Source: Hevea brasiliensis
Taxonomy: Eukaryota; Streptophyta; Magnoliopsida; Malpighiales; Euphorbiaceae
Reading direction: 5' to 3'
Assembly: GCF_030052815.1 (NCBI RefSeq)
Contig: NC_079498.1
Coordinates: 85,298,992-85,362,991, forward strand
DNA length: 64,000 bases
This document shows positions 31,205 to 43,144 of this stretch, in pieces. The position numbers were made by a program, and so were the translations under genes. Position 1 is the stretch's first letter, and every line of letters begins with the position of its first letter. The notes below the pieces were generated by a model. It did no database searches. It was not told where the DNA came from and saw only the letters and a program-made list of their open reading frames with translations.

Positions 31205-34200
31205 TGTAACACACTCACTGTAGCAATTCCATACATTCTACTGTTTAGGTGATCTGTCCGCCGGATAGCTACGCCCTGGAAAAATATTTAGACTAGAGTG
31301 AAGAGTCATAAATAATTCAAATAAGTGTAAGGAAAATTAAGGAAAAATTTTAGAAATGAAATACAATGAAGTTAAATGAGCCGGTGCCCTGGTGATAGGT
31401 GACCTTAATAGGAAGTTGTTGTCTTCACAGCTAGAAGCCCTAAACCCAGGGAAAAATTCATGAAATAATTTTTGGGACTCCAGATAAGAGTTATTAAGGT
31501 TTCGATGGTATTAGAATGCCAAGAAAATGTTTAAAAAATTTTATCAATTGGTACAGACGATTTTGGCTCCTTAAGCCAAACGGAGGGCATTTTGGTTATT
31601 TCGCCTTCAGAGATGAATTTTGACCAACTTTTCTATTTAAGTAAATAAATTATATGACATAAAATATGAGTATATATTACTAAAAATCAAATTAAAAATG
31701 AGTATAAAAGAAAAGAAAAAAAAAATGAAAGAAAACTCAAATTTTGACATCATAATGATGTCATTTAACAAGCTCCCACCGATCACAATGAAACAAGCCT
31801 TCTTAAAATAATTAAAATAGATAAAATGGACAAAAAAATTCTGGTATTTCTCCTTCTTCTTCAGCCAGCCGAGAGTCCTCTTCTCCTCCATTTTTGTTTT
31901 TCTTCAAGCTTAAATTCCCTTATTTCTCACCCAAAACCTCAAAGCCCCAACACTAAAAATAATTCTTGGGTCCTCCTAGAGTGTTTCACAGCCAAGAAAG
32001 GGTTAGAAAGTGAAGGAAAATTTAAGATTAGCCAAGAGAAAAATTCTGCTCACAAGGTTAGTGCTAGTCTCACTCTTTTCTTCCTTTCTAAAGTTGAAAT
32101 TAAGGTTGAGTATGAATAAATTACAAGGAAAAAGGTTGAAATTGATGCATGAATTTAGAAATATAAATTTTGGCCAGCCTTGGTGTGTGGTTAGTTTGAT
32201 GAGTTTGATGAGTTTAATTATGTTTATGCATGATGATGATTGTATACAAATGAATTAGAATGGAGGATTGAATGGTTTGCATGAATTGGAGGAAATTATG
32301 ACCAATTAGGGTTTGTGACAAATTTGGGTTTTTCTCATGTGTTGGTGAATGGAAGTCCTAATGGTCAATTACTGAACATTTGGCTATGTTTGATGAGGAA
32401 TTAAAGTGAATTATGACTTTGAATTTGAGGTTGGGTGTGCTGTCTTGAGTGACCTACAGGACTGGATTTGAGTCCAGCAAGTTTGTGTAGTTATAACTTG
32501 AGTTATGTAGGTTCAATTGGTGTAAGGGTAATTGGACATGAAATTAGACACATAACGGCACAACTTTGATGAAGAAACCTTGCCCAGAAAATAAACTTAA
32601 GATGACCTAAAAGTTGGCCAAATTCGGGTAACCAATTCTGGACCTAGTAAAAGTGATCAAATGAACAGTGTTAGTTCATCTTGTCATAACTCACTGTAGA
32701 AATGTCTAATTGACTTAAAGTTTATATCAATGGAAAGCTTAGACAATTTAGAATAATTTTTATGAAGAACACAAACTTAAATTTTGAACCTAACTAATTG
32801 AAATTTTTAGCCTAAATTAGGACACTAACCGACAGACCAAATTCATCTGCACTTCTCGACAAGACTAACTCGCTAGTTATGGTATTTAGGCCATAACTTG
32901 AGCTAAAAAACTCCAAATTGAGTGATTCAAAAAGGGAATTAAAGAAGACACATAAAGGAACAACTTTCATGAAGAAAGTTTTATCAAAATTCTCAGAATA
33001 ACTAATGGAATAGTAAACTTAAGGTATGAAATCTGAAAATTTTGAATAACATAAAATAAGCTTTGAAATGGTATTGACAATCTATACCAACAAATCTAGA
33101 ACCCAAAATGTGGTATAATTGTGTATCTACAATTTGTATACATATTATGTATGAAAAAATTAACAAATTGAGTGAATAGTAATATGTGAATAGTAACTCC
33201 AAAAACATAAGGAATAATAAAAGAAATTAAAGAAGCCATTATGATTGATAATATATAATATGATTAGTGAATTGTGATTTTTGAATTTGAGTGACTCTAA
33301 AAAATAGAAGAATATTTTAAATAAAATGGTGCATGAGAACCATTGATGAGAATAGTGATCATATGAATTATTAAATGAATGTATAAATTATAGAATTTGT
33401 CATGAAATAATGAAGTCATAAAACACAAAATATTAACATTTAATGATATTATGTACCCTTGTATTGCCTAGAAATGTGTGTCAGATTGGATAGATTGGCA
33501 TGCCAACAAGGTATTATTTTAGCATTACTACATAAGGCTTTATGCCCGCACTCATGGCTTTATGCCCATACTGACTACATACGTGGTTGATGTTCCACAT
33601 CCCAAGGTATAACGGCCCGAGGCACCGCGGTGTCTAGTGCCAATAACCTGTTATCCAGTTTTAGTCAGCCTGTTATAGATTACCTGGGCAGTGTAAATTA
33701 TTGAAATTATTTAAGCATATTAGCAATTAAAAACATTAGAAAGTATTAAATAAAATGTGAAAAAGAGATTAGCAATAGAAACATAATAAAAATATAATTT
33801 GTAGAATCGTTGAGAGACCTCAAATACAATACTCCTAGAATAAAATATATATTAAATATTATTACTGTAAGGCTATAAACTCAGTACTTCCAAAGAGGAA
33901 CGAATTAGCATATAAGATAGTTAATACTAGAAATGTCATTTTAAATCAAATTGACACTTGAATATTTAGAATGCTTGATTCTTTCTTTATTTGTATACAT
34001 TATTTCTTTTTATATTATTGTACCACTAAGCAGAAATGTTTAGCGCGATAGATTTGTTTCCTTCGCGCAGGTATTAAAGGGAAAATTCAATGGATATTAA
34101 ACTGGGATTTTGAAGTCCAGATTTACAGAAGTGTCAGAAGGGTTCAAGGTTGTCACCTCCTCAGCAATGCATGTAGATAGGGCCTATATAAGTCATTTTA

Positions 34201-34722
34201 TGTATTTTGTATATTATAAATATTTTGTATATTATAATGTAAACTAAGAATTGTAAACTAAGAATTTGTAAGAAATATTTATGTGATGTAAATTAATAAA
34301 TTGATTAGTTCATATATAATTAATTTGTATATTATGTAAATTGTAAATTTATTCAATTAGTTTGCAAATTATGTAAATTAATAGAAATATGAGAATTTTG
34401 ATATGTGAATGGAGTATGAAGGAAAATGGATGGAAATGAATGTGAGAATTGAAATACATGGATGATATTGAAATATGAGATGATTATGAGATTTTATTTT
34501 GAAAATATTATTGAAATTTCAAGTAGATGAATGGTGAAATATGACAAATAGTAATAAAAACAGGGGAAACTCCACTGGTTTCTCCATAGAAAAACAATTG
34601 ATATTAAAATATACGAAAACAAAATTTTTAAAGGAATAAAGTAAGACAAAATGGGGTGCTCCGGCACCAAGTGTGACCAAAGATTGCTCTGGCACATCAG
34701 TAGTCGGGTGAGGGATGTTACA
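31205..34722 (+). mobile_element. Tekay-type solo LTR inserted in copia RT, 3.52 kb
   Basis: It starts TGTAACACAC and ends GGGATGTTACA. Perfect 5 bp duplications GAAAC flank it at 31200-31204 and 34723-34727. The copia RT reads across the site (YDET to FAPLARLKAIRIL) once the LTR and one repeat are removed. Sequence similarity to the LTRs at 12207 and 20032 is clear over the first 400 bp and in the two conserved central modules but is much lower overall, so it is an older or different subfamily. Recombination between two LTRs leaves such solo copies. No genes are seen in it. Confidence 0.9.
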
Positions 34723-36018
34723 GAAACCTTTGCCCCCCTTAGCTAGATTAAAAGCCATTAGAATTTTGCTTGCATATGCATTATACATGAATTTTAAACT
34801 TTTTCAAATGGATGTTAAAAGTGTATTTCTAAATGGTTTTATTGATAAGGAGATATATGTTGAGCAACCTCCTAGTTTTGAAAATCATGAGTTTCCAAAC
34901 CATGTTTTTAAATTAGCTAAAGCCTTGTATGGTTTGAAACAAGCTCCTAGAGCTTGGTATGAAAGGCATAATAACTTTCTTTTGCAAAATGGTTTTTTAA
35001 AAGGAAAAGTTAATACAACTCTTTTTGTTAAAAATCATGAAAATGACATCCTTATAGTGTAAATATATGTTGATGATATTATATTTAGTGCTACTAATGA
35101 GTGTTTGTGTGAAGAGTTTGCTAACACCATGAAGAGTGAGTTTGAGATGAGCATGATGGTAGTACTCAAGTTCTTCATTGGGCTTTAAATCAAGCAAGCT
35201 AAGGATGGCATTTTCATCAACCAAGTCAAGTACACCAAAGAATTGATTAAGAGGTTTGGAATGCTGAAAAGCAAGCCAAGTAGAACTCCAATGAGCACAA
35301 ATACCAAACTTGATAAGGAATAAAAAGGAAAATCAATTGATGAAAAGCTCTATAGAGGTATGATTGATAGTCTTTTGTATCTCACAGTTAGTAGACAGGA
35401 TATTATGTTTTCCATATGTTTATGTGCACATTTTCAATCACGTCCTAAAGAGTCTCATTTGCATGCTATTAAACATATTCTCAAATACTTGAATGGTACA
35501 TTGCATTTAGGTCTATGGTATCCTAGAAATGCATCCTTTGATTTATGTTCCTACTCGGATGCCGACTTTGCTAGAAGCATCCTTGATAGGAAGAGTACCT
35601 CGGGTACTTGTCAACTCCTAGGACACCCTTTAGTTTCTTGGTGTAGCAAGAAACAAAACACGGTTGCACTTTCCATGGCTGAAGCCGAATATGTGGCTGT
35701 GAGTTTTTATTGGAGCCAAATACTTTCGATCAAGCAATAATCGAGAGACTTTAAAGTATCTCTTAATCACATTCCTATTAAATGTGACAACACAAGTGCA
35801 ATCAATTTAACTAAGAACCCTATACAACATTCTAGAACCAAGCATATAGACATTAGACATCATTTTATTAATGATCATGTATTGAACGGTGATGTTGTTC
35901 TTGAGTTTGTTGATACACATCACCAATTAGCTAATATCTTTACAAAACCTTTATGTGAAGATAGGTTTAATTTCATTAAGAGAGAATTAGGCATGCTTGA
36001 CAACCTTGATGCTTGAGA
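34723..36018 (+). pseudogene. Copia pol part 2: RT C-terminal two-thirds and RNase H
   Basis: RT: FQMDVKSVFLNG near 34803, LYGLKQAPRAWY near 34927, YVDDIIF near 35067-35087. A stop replaces the codon before IYVDD (35060-35062), and another stop lies near 35186. RNase H: SYSDADFARS near 35552, KKQNTVALSMAEAEY near 35651. The frame ends at GMLDNLDA just before TGA at 36014-36016. Further stops at 35322 and 35738 confirm it is dead. Confidence 0.85.
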
Positions 36019-36818
36019 TTGTGATTTACTATTCACATTACTGTTCATGTACTGTTCACATGAACAAAATATGGCTTTCCTATTTTTGGCTGCCATATGG
36101 TCACAATGATGGTTTTACAAGTCCTATGCAAATGAAATTAGTAAACTTGTATTGTAGTATTCTTAGCTCTTTGTAGGTTATTCCTTAAAATAGTTGTTAT
36201 GTTGCCTCTAGATTGAGCATATATTATACATGTGTTCTAAGTGTCTCAATGACATAATTATACTCATGTTCAATTTCAAATCAAGTTGATTATGCACATT
36301 TGCTTAACCACCATATAACCACCTTAATGGTATCACTTTTTGTGCTCAAATATATGGTGGTAAGCCTTTGAATGATGCCATAATTTTTGTATATTTTTCC
36401 TTCTAGAGTGCATTTTGATGATGCTAAAAGGGGGAGATATATAGCTAGTGGATGAATTAGCTAAGTGGATGAATAATTCCAAATTTTAAGCTTTAAACAT
36501 GATATATAAATGATGATTTAGTGGGATACATGTTTTAGGTATACTTATGTGATGCTTCTTAATAATCCTTTGATACATATTCTGAATTGTTTTTGATATA
36601 AAAATAACTTTGCATCATCATTCACCTAGGACTCATGACATTGCATTCATTGAGTCAAAGTGTCTCTTATGTGCTCTCCATATTCTCTTTGGTAAGGCAC
36701 AAACTATTTTTGAAAGGGGGAGTACAATAAGGGGGAGAATTTCTAAAAAATACATACTTCACTTGTGCTTAATTTTCCTCATCCACTAATTGTTTTTCAT
36801 CATCAAAAAGGGGGAGAT
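36019..36818 (+). other. Copia 3' non-coding region and polypurine tract
   Basis: About 800 bp without a supported ORF; the envelope-like gene of some SIRE elements is missing. GGGGGAG-type purine runs occur at 36429, 36715, 36730 and 36809; only the last (CAAAAAGGGGGAGAT) abuts the LTR and is the likely plus-strand primer. Confidence 0.7.
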
Positions 36819-38277
36819 TATTGGACCTAGGTGTCTTAACTCATGTTTTGATGATAATAAACAATTAGTGTACTACTAATACACTTTGGAAGTGTTTGTG
36901 CTGAGTTTGTAGGCCCTAGATTCAAAATTGTCAAATTGCTTCAAATCAAAGTTAAGGAAGAGCAACATAAGGAAGCAAACATTTATGGGAACCTACAATG
37001 TAACTTTTATTTATTTTATATCTTGTAAATCTCATTTTATTAATTATGTTGGCTTAAGTCTAGGTGGTATTAAGAATATCTTATTCAACTTAGTTTTCAC
37101 CTAATTTTTTATTAAGGGAAAATTAAATAAAATTTTCAAAAATGCAAAAATAATTTTGAAAAGCATTTTAGTTGAAAAATATATTGAATTAGCTTTCCAA
37201 TGGCTCAAACGGATCAAAAATCAGAGTTCGGATCAAAAAGTTATGAGTTTTTTAAACTCTTAATTTCTTAGTGTCTTTACTTGTAACTTTTTCTTGACCA
37301 AGGGGGACTAAAATGAAATTTTCACATTTGAGAAATGCAAATTTGTTTTTGAAAGTGTTATCATTGAAAAGTTAATCAAATTAGCTTTCCAACGGTTCAA
37401 ACGGTTCGAAAATCCGAGTTCCGATCAAAAAGCTATATTTTTCCAAAGCCTAAGTGCTCGTTTGACACTTTCTGTCCAGAGAGCACTTTGACAGCTGAAA
37501 GTGACAAGCTCGGCAGCTGAAGTTCATTCTTTAAATCATGGTTTTTGAGCGTTAAAAGCTATTTTTTCCAGAGATCACTCCAGCAGCCAAAAGTGGGAAC
37601 TTTGGCAGCCGAAAGTGACTTTTCAAAAGCTATTTTTGGGCGCTTCAACCATTAACAGCCAAAGTAAATGACTCCGGCAGTCAAACTTGGGTTTCTACAA
37701 CTCAATAAAACAAAGCTTTGGGTGGTTGAACGGCTAGTTTTGCATTTAATGCACTCCCAATAGCTATTTTCTTGCAAAAACTATAAATAGGCACTATTTA
37801 TGACTGGAAACAAGTTTAGACAATAATAATCTTTTGGAAATTTATTGGGTTCTAAAGATTTTCTTCATTCTCTCTCTCTAGAACTTGAGCTATCATAGTT
37901 AATGTTGAGAACTTGATATTTGAGTTGTAAATTCATTGTTTTGAGAGTTCTTTCAAAGTTGTTGTGAGCACTTATTGTAATTTTGAGTGTGATAGAGCTT
38001 TTAATAGCTCTTGAGTGTAAAGGGATTTGTAAAAGAGCAAGGGTTTGCTCTTATGTTGATTGTAAGGGATTTATTCTTCACTCAAAGAAGAATTTTAGTG
38101 GAGTTAACTAGCAAGGAGGGCTTTGAGGAGAGGACGAGGCTTGGGATAGCCAACCTCTATAAATCTCTTATGTTATTATTCTTTCTTTTCTCTTCTTTGT
38201 GTTTAAATTTTTTTAATCTTTAATTTTGCAATTAGAACCCAATTCACCTCCCTCTTGGGTTGCTATAAGGGACAACA
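36819..38277 (+). mobile_element. 3' LTR of the SIRE-like element, 1.46 kb
   Basis: It starts TATTGGACCTAGGTG (TG mutated to TA) and ends GGGACAACA. It aligns throughout with 24988-27402 except for the foreign insert there. A TATA-like CTATAAATAGGCAC is at 37780-37793. A 70-codon frame at 38011 is chance. Confidence 0.85.
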
Positions 38278-38660
38278 CAATGGTTCAGATTCATTCTTAC
38301 AAATGGGGTAGATGGTGGAGATTGAATCATACCCAAAATGCTTTAATGAACTTAGATCCAATAGTGGGGGAGTTAATCTTGCAAATCAAGGGTCATGACT
38401 AAAAGTAACTTCTGAACTTTTGATTTTCCCACCCTTTCGATCTTTATTGGCCATTTCTCGATCTACCTGATCTCTATATCTTCTTCCCCTATCCGAACTC
38501 TCATTATGGTTGGCAACCTGAAACCTTTTTGCTTGATCTCTTATACCAACCCTTGCCATGTCCAATCTCTTCTTGTCTCTGTGATCTTTTATGTGCCCGT
38601 TCTCCATATCTGGTCTATGTTGGTGCCCATCGAATATGGAAAAAGCTTTAATCGATGAGC
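38278..38660 (-). other. Unassigned, possibly reverse-strand Tat leader or gag
   Basis: On the minus strand a 73-codon frame (38386-38607) is very rich in D, R and K, in the manner of a disordered nucleic-acid-binding segment, and lies where the leader or gag of a reverse-oriented Tat element would be. No motif identifies it. Confidence 0.25.
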
Positions 38661-38674
38661 CGCTTTGAGTTCTG

Positions 38675-39020
38675 TGAGTATTAAATGCCTAGGCCTATAT
38701 ATATTAGGGGGTGGTAAGTTGTCATTCTTACATTCTACCTTTCTTCTTCGATCAATCTTCGATGTGTTCTTTCTCCATGCCTTACATTTTTGGAGCCGAT
38801 CTTCATCATGACAACCGTCTTGATCTTTTTCTGATAACTTCCTTTGCCTGTCACCTAAAAATGGACGACACTGACGGTCAGAGAATTATGAGAATTTCAT
38901 CTAATGATGGTGAGGGAACAGGACTAAATAGCCTATTGTGGACCAAAACAACCACCATTCCAATATCTAATAAGCCTACCAGTCTGAGCCAAAGACCAAT
39001 CTCAGGCAAAGGGACTGCTA
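38675..39020 (+). pseudogene. Relic 1 of the Tat additional ORF: promoter and N-terminus
   Basis: GTGAGTATTAAATGCC and TATATATATTAGGGG (38695-38709) repeat the promoter layout of the antisense ORF. The ATG at 38861 opens MDDTDGQRIMRI with SSNDGEG, matching the MRGTNGQRV and SSEEGDE start of relic 2 at 39794. After about 50 codons the similarity ends where reverse-strand RPL14 sequence begins. It is a truncated copy. Confidence 0.5.
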
Positions 39021-39201
39021 ATTTCAATCTTGATATCGATGACTGCCTCTTGAAGTTCATTTGGCTCTTAACCATCTCAGGGGTCCCGATTAGAGCTTAG
39101 TCCTGGTCGATGACATCGACGATGATAACAAGCTTTCCATAGTCTTTACCATAGTTGACGAGAGCTACCTTCTTGATCTCCCCGTATCTCTTGAATGGCA
39201 T
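39021..39201 (-). pseudogene. RPL14: Fragment of ribosomal protein L14 gene (60S RPL14 N-terminus)
   Basis: Minus strand reading starts at ATG 39201 with [20 protein letters not shown], followed by [14 protein letters not shown], then a stop (39114-39112) and, in the same frame, ALIGTPEMVKSQMNFKR. A frameshift near 39045 is followed by DIKIEI. This matches the first 60 or so residues of plant cytosolic ribosomal protein L14, recognised from its conserved start (GEI-VALVNYG, VDVVDQ, QMNFKR). The remaining half of the protein is absent. No intron is visible within the fragment. It lies between two relics of a Tat additional ORF, so it is either a retropseudogene piece or a fragment carried by the element. 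Confidence 0.8.
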
Positions 39202-39604
39202 CTTGAGATCAGGAGATGCCTGAGCTATGGAGGTGTCCAAACTAGGGAAGCAAGATAGGTAGAATGTAGGTACATCTATAATCAATGATCGGGTTGGGGC
39301 AGATTGCCTAATGATGTAATCTGATCTTTTAGAAATGAAATGGACTTTTATTTAAGCTCAATTCTATTTTATTTTATCTATTTATTCTACTTTATTTATT
39401 CATTATACTCTTTATTGTTCGCATTGCTCTGATTATCCATCCGATCTCTCTCCTATCTAATACCCTCTTCAATAGATCTCTTTTATCTAGACCCTTTCCT
39501 ATCTGACATCTAGTCATAACCTTTTCAACCGAACTTGTGCGTCCAACACATCAAAAGTTGGGATATAATTAAATTTTCCGCCGACCAAAGTGTCGCCTAG
39601 GGTT
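39202..39604. other. No gene seen; Tat-LTR-like spacer
   Basis: Pyrimidine-rich with motifs such as CCGATCTCTC (39442), like those in the other Tat LTRs of the window. Upstream of the RPL14 start (39202-39300, minus strand) no further RPL14 similarity is recognised. Confidence 0.4.
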
Positions 39605-39642
39605 TCGTGAGCATTTAATGCCCGAACTTATATAAATAGGGG
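39605..39642 (+). promoter_or_regulatory. Promoter of the additional ORF, relic 2
   Basis: CGTGAGCATTTAATGCCC followed by TATATAAATAGGGG (TATA at 39629-39638). This is the same order and spacing as on the minus strand at 8383-8419 and 61102-61132; the ATG lies about 155 bp downstream of the TATA box in each case. Confidence 0.65.
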
Positions 39643-39793
39643 AGGGGCTTAGTCATTTTTCACTTTTGCATTCTCCATTCCTCTCAAGCCTCTCAAAGAC
39701 ATCTCTCAATTTCTAAACTTTTTCATGCACCGATTTGTGCTCAGGTAATAGTTTTGATCTTTTTTCGGTCAATTTAACATTCACTACCTAAAA

Positions 39794-41678
39794 ATGAGAG
39801 GCACCAATGGTCAGAGAGTTACGAGTCTGCCTTTCGCTCACTTTTCGTGGTCCTCTGAAGAAGGTGATGAGGCTGGACCGAGTGGGTGACCTGAAACCAT
39901 CATAGTTATTGTTCTGACCACTAGTCAGCCTATCGGGTTGAGCTGATAGTAGGCTCCAGTCATAAAGAGAGAGCCTCTATTCATGGACAAACTCCCTCAA
40001 TCCTTGGGATGTCCGATCTCGAACTAATAAGCCAGGAGTTTAACCTTCCAACCAACTCATTCGAGCTCATTCGGTGTCACGGGGATCTTTGAACCTATCA
40101 CTTCTTCGAGGAGGGAGATTTGATTATAGTATATGAAGAGCAATTGAAGACCGGCCTATGGTTTCCTCTTAAGCAATTTTACAAGGATGTCTTGAGGTAC
40201 CGCTGAGTTTGCCTTACCGAAATGCATCCGAACTCTTGGCGAACTCTAGTGGCCTTCAGAAGATTATGATAAGCTAAAAGACTTCAACCTACAGTGAAGG
40301 TCTTTGCCAAACTACATAGACTTGGTCGGTGAAAAGATGACAAATTTTGGTTATTTAAAGCGAAATCACACTGTGGGTTCTTCACTAACCTCCCTTCTTC
40401 ATTAAAAAATTAGAAAGATCGGTTCTTCATTCTCCGGAGTAAAGAACCTCATGGCTTCGAGGGGATCTCACAAAGTTGGAATTACTTGGCCAAAAGGCCC
40501 GAGAGAAGGATCGCTCTAAATGATGTCGAGAGCGCCATGGTGAAGGAGCTTAATAGCCAGGTGATCTCTCACAAATATTCATGCTTGGACATAATCATGG
40601 CCGAACTGAAGTAGTGGATGATAAACGTGATCATCCATGAAAATAACCAGCTGTAACTCTCTGATCTCGATCCCAGGACAAGTAAAACCTGAGTATTTAG
40701 TCTCTTAGTCCTAGCGAACTCACAAACTTATTTTTCTGTGCAAGTATGGTGGGAGGTGAGGTCGCGAAAGAAAGTTAGAAGCAGAAGAGGGAGCTTGCCA
40801 GGAATGTGTTGGAAATGAAGGAAGCTGCTAACACTGCCGCTGTTGAGGCCCAGAGACAAGTTCTAGTGGAAGTGCTGAGCTCTCCAGTTCGAACTCCAGA
40901 GTAACCAACCTCGAAAGTGGAGATCATTACTGTGGAGCCTCCCACTCAACTTGCCAACCCCCTTCTCAACCTCTAGTCTCTTCAATTGCAGAGATCAAAT
41001 CCTCAAGTCAAGCAATCTCAGTCAGGTAACCACTCTCCTGAGGTGCCCATGTCTTACTTCAATCACTAGGGAGAAACTGCTCGATACGGGGGAACACTGA
41101 CCTAGCCAAATTTTTGGGTGCTTCAATCTACTTCCGTGAAGACTGAACTAGGATGGGCTCAGAGAGTATGGAGGATCTCCTCACTCAAACGATGAGCTTA
41201 GGTTTGGAGGCAGTTGCGAACCAACAAATCCTTAGATAAAAGGCCCTCCTCTTAAGAAGGGAGATCTCAAAGGTAGTCCAGGATACAGCGGCTGTGAAGA
41301 CCCAACTTTCAACTGCGAATGAATGGATTGTCGAGCTGGAGGAACAAGTGAGGTCCTACGAAGAGAGGACAACTCAGCTGGAGAAGGAACTTAAAGATGC
41401 CCAGGTCTGCCAAGCTTCTGATTTGGCTAAGTTCTTCGAAGAGATCAAGGCAAAGGAGGATAAAGCTCTGGTGAAGGAAACTGGCGATTATGTGAACGCC
41501 CACAGCGATTTCCTAGCCAAGCTGGTCAAGCGCTACCTTGAAAGAGGACTTCACCTAGCTTGAAAAGCTCGCCCCAAGTGTCGAAGCTGAGAGTGAGGGT
41601 GAACAAGAGGGAAAGGAGAGAGTAACTATTGAAGTTGTAACTGTAGATAGGGCTGGGGAAGACCCGCCCGTTGAATGA
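39794..41678 (+). pseudogene. Relic 2 of the Tat additional ORF, near full length but decayed
   Basis: Start ATG 39794 (MRGTNGQRV). Central domain: FELIRCHG near 40062, GDLIIVYEEQLKTGLWFPL near 40117-40170, HPNSWRTLVAFRR near 40225, FFTNLPSSLKN near 40382, RFFILRSKEP near 40422. These match the duplicate at 60082-60762 residue for residue in long stretches. The C-terminal part has a long charged helix (41294-41563, with E/K/Q-rich heptads, probably coiled coil) and an acidic tail ending AGEDPPVE before TGA at 41676. A possible intron lies at 40682-40744. Many stops are present. The family matches the 'putative gypsy type transposon' domain; its function is unknown. Confidence 0.65.
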
Positions 41679-41929
41679 ATGTAGTTTGAGATAAATAATA
41701 CTATTCTTTTTGCCTAAGCAATCTCGTACTTTCTAAGATCAGATAATTATTTAAAGATCAGATAAAATATTAATCTTTATTAAAGCAAGTGTTTGCACAG
41801 TTAAGACCATATAATTGATCACAAAACTTATTGCAATTTTGAATTTTGAGGTATTTGAACACAATGAGATCAAAAAAGAACAAAATGTAGGATCAAATAA
41901 TCCAAAGATCGGATATCGATCGGAATAGG

Positions 41930-42310
41930 ACAAACAGAGATGAAGAGATCGGAAAACAACTTAACCTAAAAGTTCATGAGATCAAATAATCCTGAAACTT
42001 GAACATATGAACACACGATGAAAAGATCGAAAAACAACCTAACCTAAAAGTGCATGAGATTGGATAATCCTGAAAATTGAACACATGATGAAGAGATCAG
42101 AAAACAACCTAACCTAAAAGCGTATGAGATCAAATAATCTAGAAACTTGAACATATAAACACACGATGAAAAGATCGAAAAACAACCAAACCTAAAAGTG
42201 CATGTGACTGGATAATCCTAAAACTTGAACACACGATGAAGAGATTGGAAAACAACCCAACCTAAAAGCGCAAGAGATCAAATAATCTTGAAACTTGAAC
42301 ATATGTTTGG
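41930..42310 (+). repeat. Irregular tandem repeat in the reverse-oriented Tat LTR
   Basis: Five copies of GATGAAGAGATCGGAAAACA-like sequence start near 41938, 42014, 42078, 42165 and 42236, separated by 64-87 bp, with CCTAAAAG and AAATAATC..GAAACTTGAAC in each. Alternation of AAGAGATC and AAAAGATC suggests a two-unit higher-order repeat. Confidence 0.7.
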
Positions 42311-42529
42311 GAAACAACTTGTACCATTGCTGAGTTCAGAAAAGTGACTTGTAATCGAGCCACAATTAAAGTAACTTGTTGAGATCGGGTAATATTTAGA
42401 TGGGAAATCCGTCCAAGAAATATTACATTTTTAATGAGATTAAAATTGCATTACAACTTTTAAAGAGAAAATTGTATATTAATTATACGAGTTGTGCATT
42501 TAATGGTCTACCAAAATATGGTGTCTAAA

Positions 42530-43144
42530 TCAACTTCATATGGAGCTGTCTCTCACATGATTGTTTTGCCTCCATCTTCAGAATCTGCTGGGTCTCCTAC
42601 CACCATTTGAACTAAAAATTTTCTAGCTTTCCAACCCTCTATCGTACTTCAACTGACTCGCTATTAAATGTGGACATCCTAGCAAGATACTGCTTCAACG
42701 TTGCCCCATGGCAATGGCGTAGTGCTATCGTTGCGACACTGGCTGCATTTGGTTGCCAAATGTATTATTGTTTATTATATAGATTATTCTATTATATAGA
42801 ATGTAGAAATTTAAATATTATTTTATTATACTTTATATATTATATTATAATTATATTATTTATTATTTATAATCATTATGATTAATTATTTTAATAAATT
42901 AATTTTTTTTTTTTTGTTATGGTGAGCCACTTTGAGTAGTATTCCATTTATAAACGCTAGTATGACTAGTCTTCCGTCTCCAAGCTCGTCCAACTTAGTA
43001 ACATTTCACCTCATTTGGTAATTAAGTTGAAACACATCCCCTTCTTGTGCATTTTTTTTTTGTTACACCCATTTGAAAAGAAAAAAAATTCCTCTGAAAG
43101 CTTACTCTCCTTTAGAGTTTAGTCAATTTTACTCTATTAGTCTT
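42530..43144. other. No gene seen; AT-rich spacer
   Basis: 42755-42900 is strongly AT-rich with ATTATATA repeats. T runs occur at 42903-42915 and 43051-43059. The segment 42660-42770 is more balanced in composition but shows no recognised motif. Confidence 0.5.

Larger units (their letters stand above)
24988..38277 (+). mobile_element. SIRE-like Ty1/copia retrotransposon with two nested insertions
   Basis: LTRs at 24988-27402 and 36819-38277, primer-binding site, gag, protease-integrase-RT-RNase H and a polypurine tract (AAAAAGGGGGAGAT). Flanking five bases are AAATG (24983-24987) and CAATG (38278-38282), one mismatch. Without the insertions at 26000-26994 and 31205-34722 it is about 8.8 kb. 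Large gag with a coiled-coil-like tail and a GLGY motif, and about 1.46 kb LTRs, fit the SIRE/Maximus lineage. No envelope-like ORF is seen before the 3' LTR. Confidence 0.8.
38661..42529 (-). mobile_element. Degenerate Tat LTR material in reverse orientation
   Basis: The right boundary CCAAAATATGGTGTCTAAA (42511-42529) is the reverse complement of a Tat LTR start, followed by GGAGCTGTCTC where the polypurine tract would be. The + strand ORF relics inside correspond to the antisense ORF of the LTR at 5891-8449. Two promoter-plus-start modules (38675 and 39605) show a duplication or nesting. The left boundary is uncertain. Confidence 0.55.

Noticed and set aside
36019..36818. Envelope-like gene expected before a SIRE 3' LTR
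   Set aside because: Short stops occur in all frames and no membrane or coiled-coil segment is seen.
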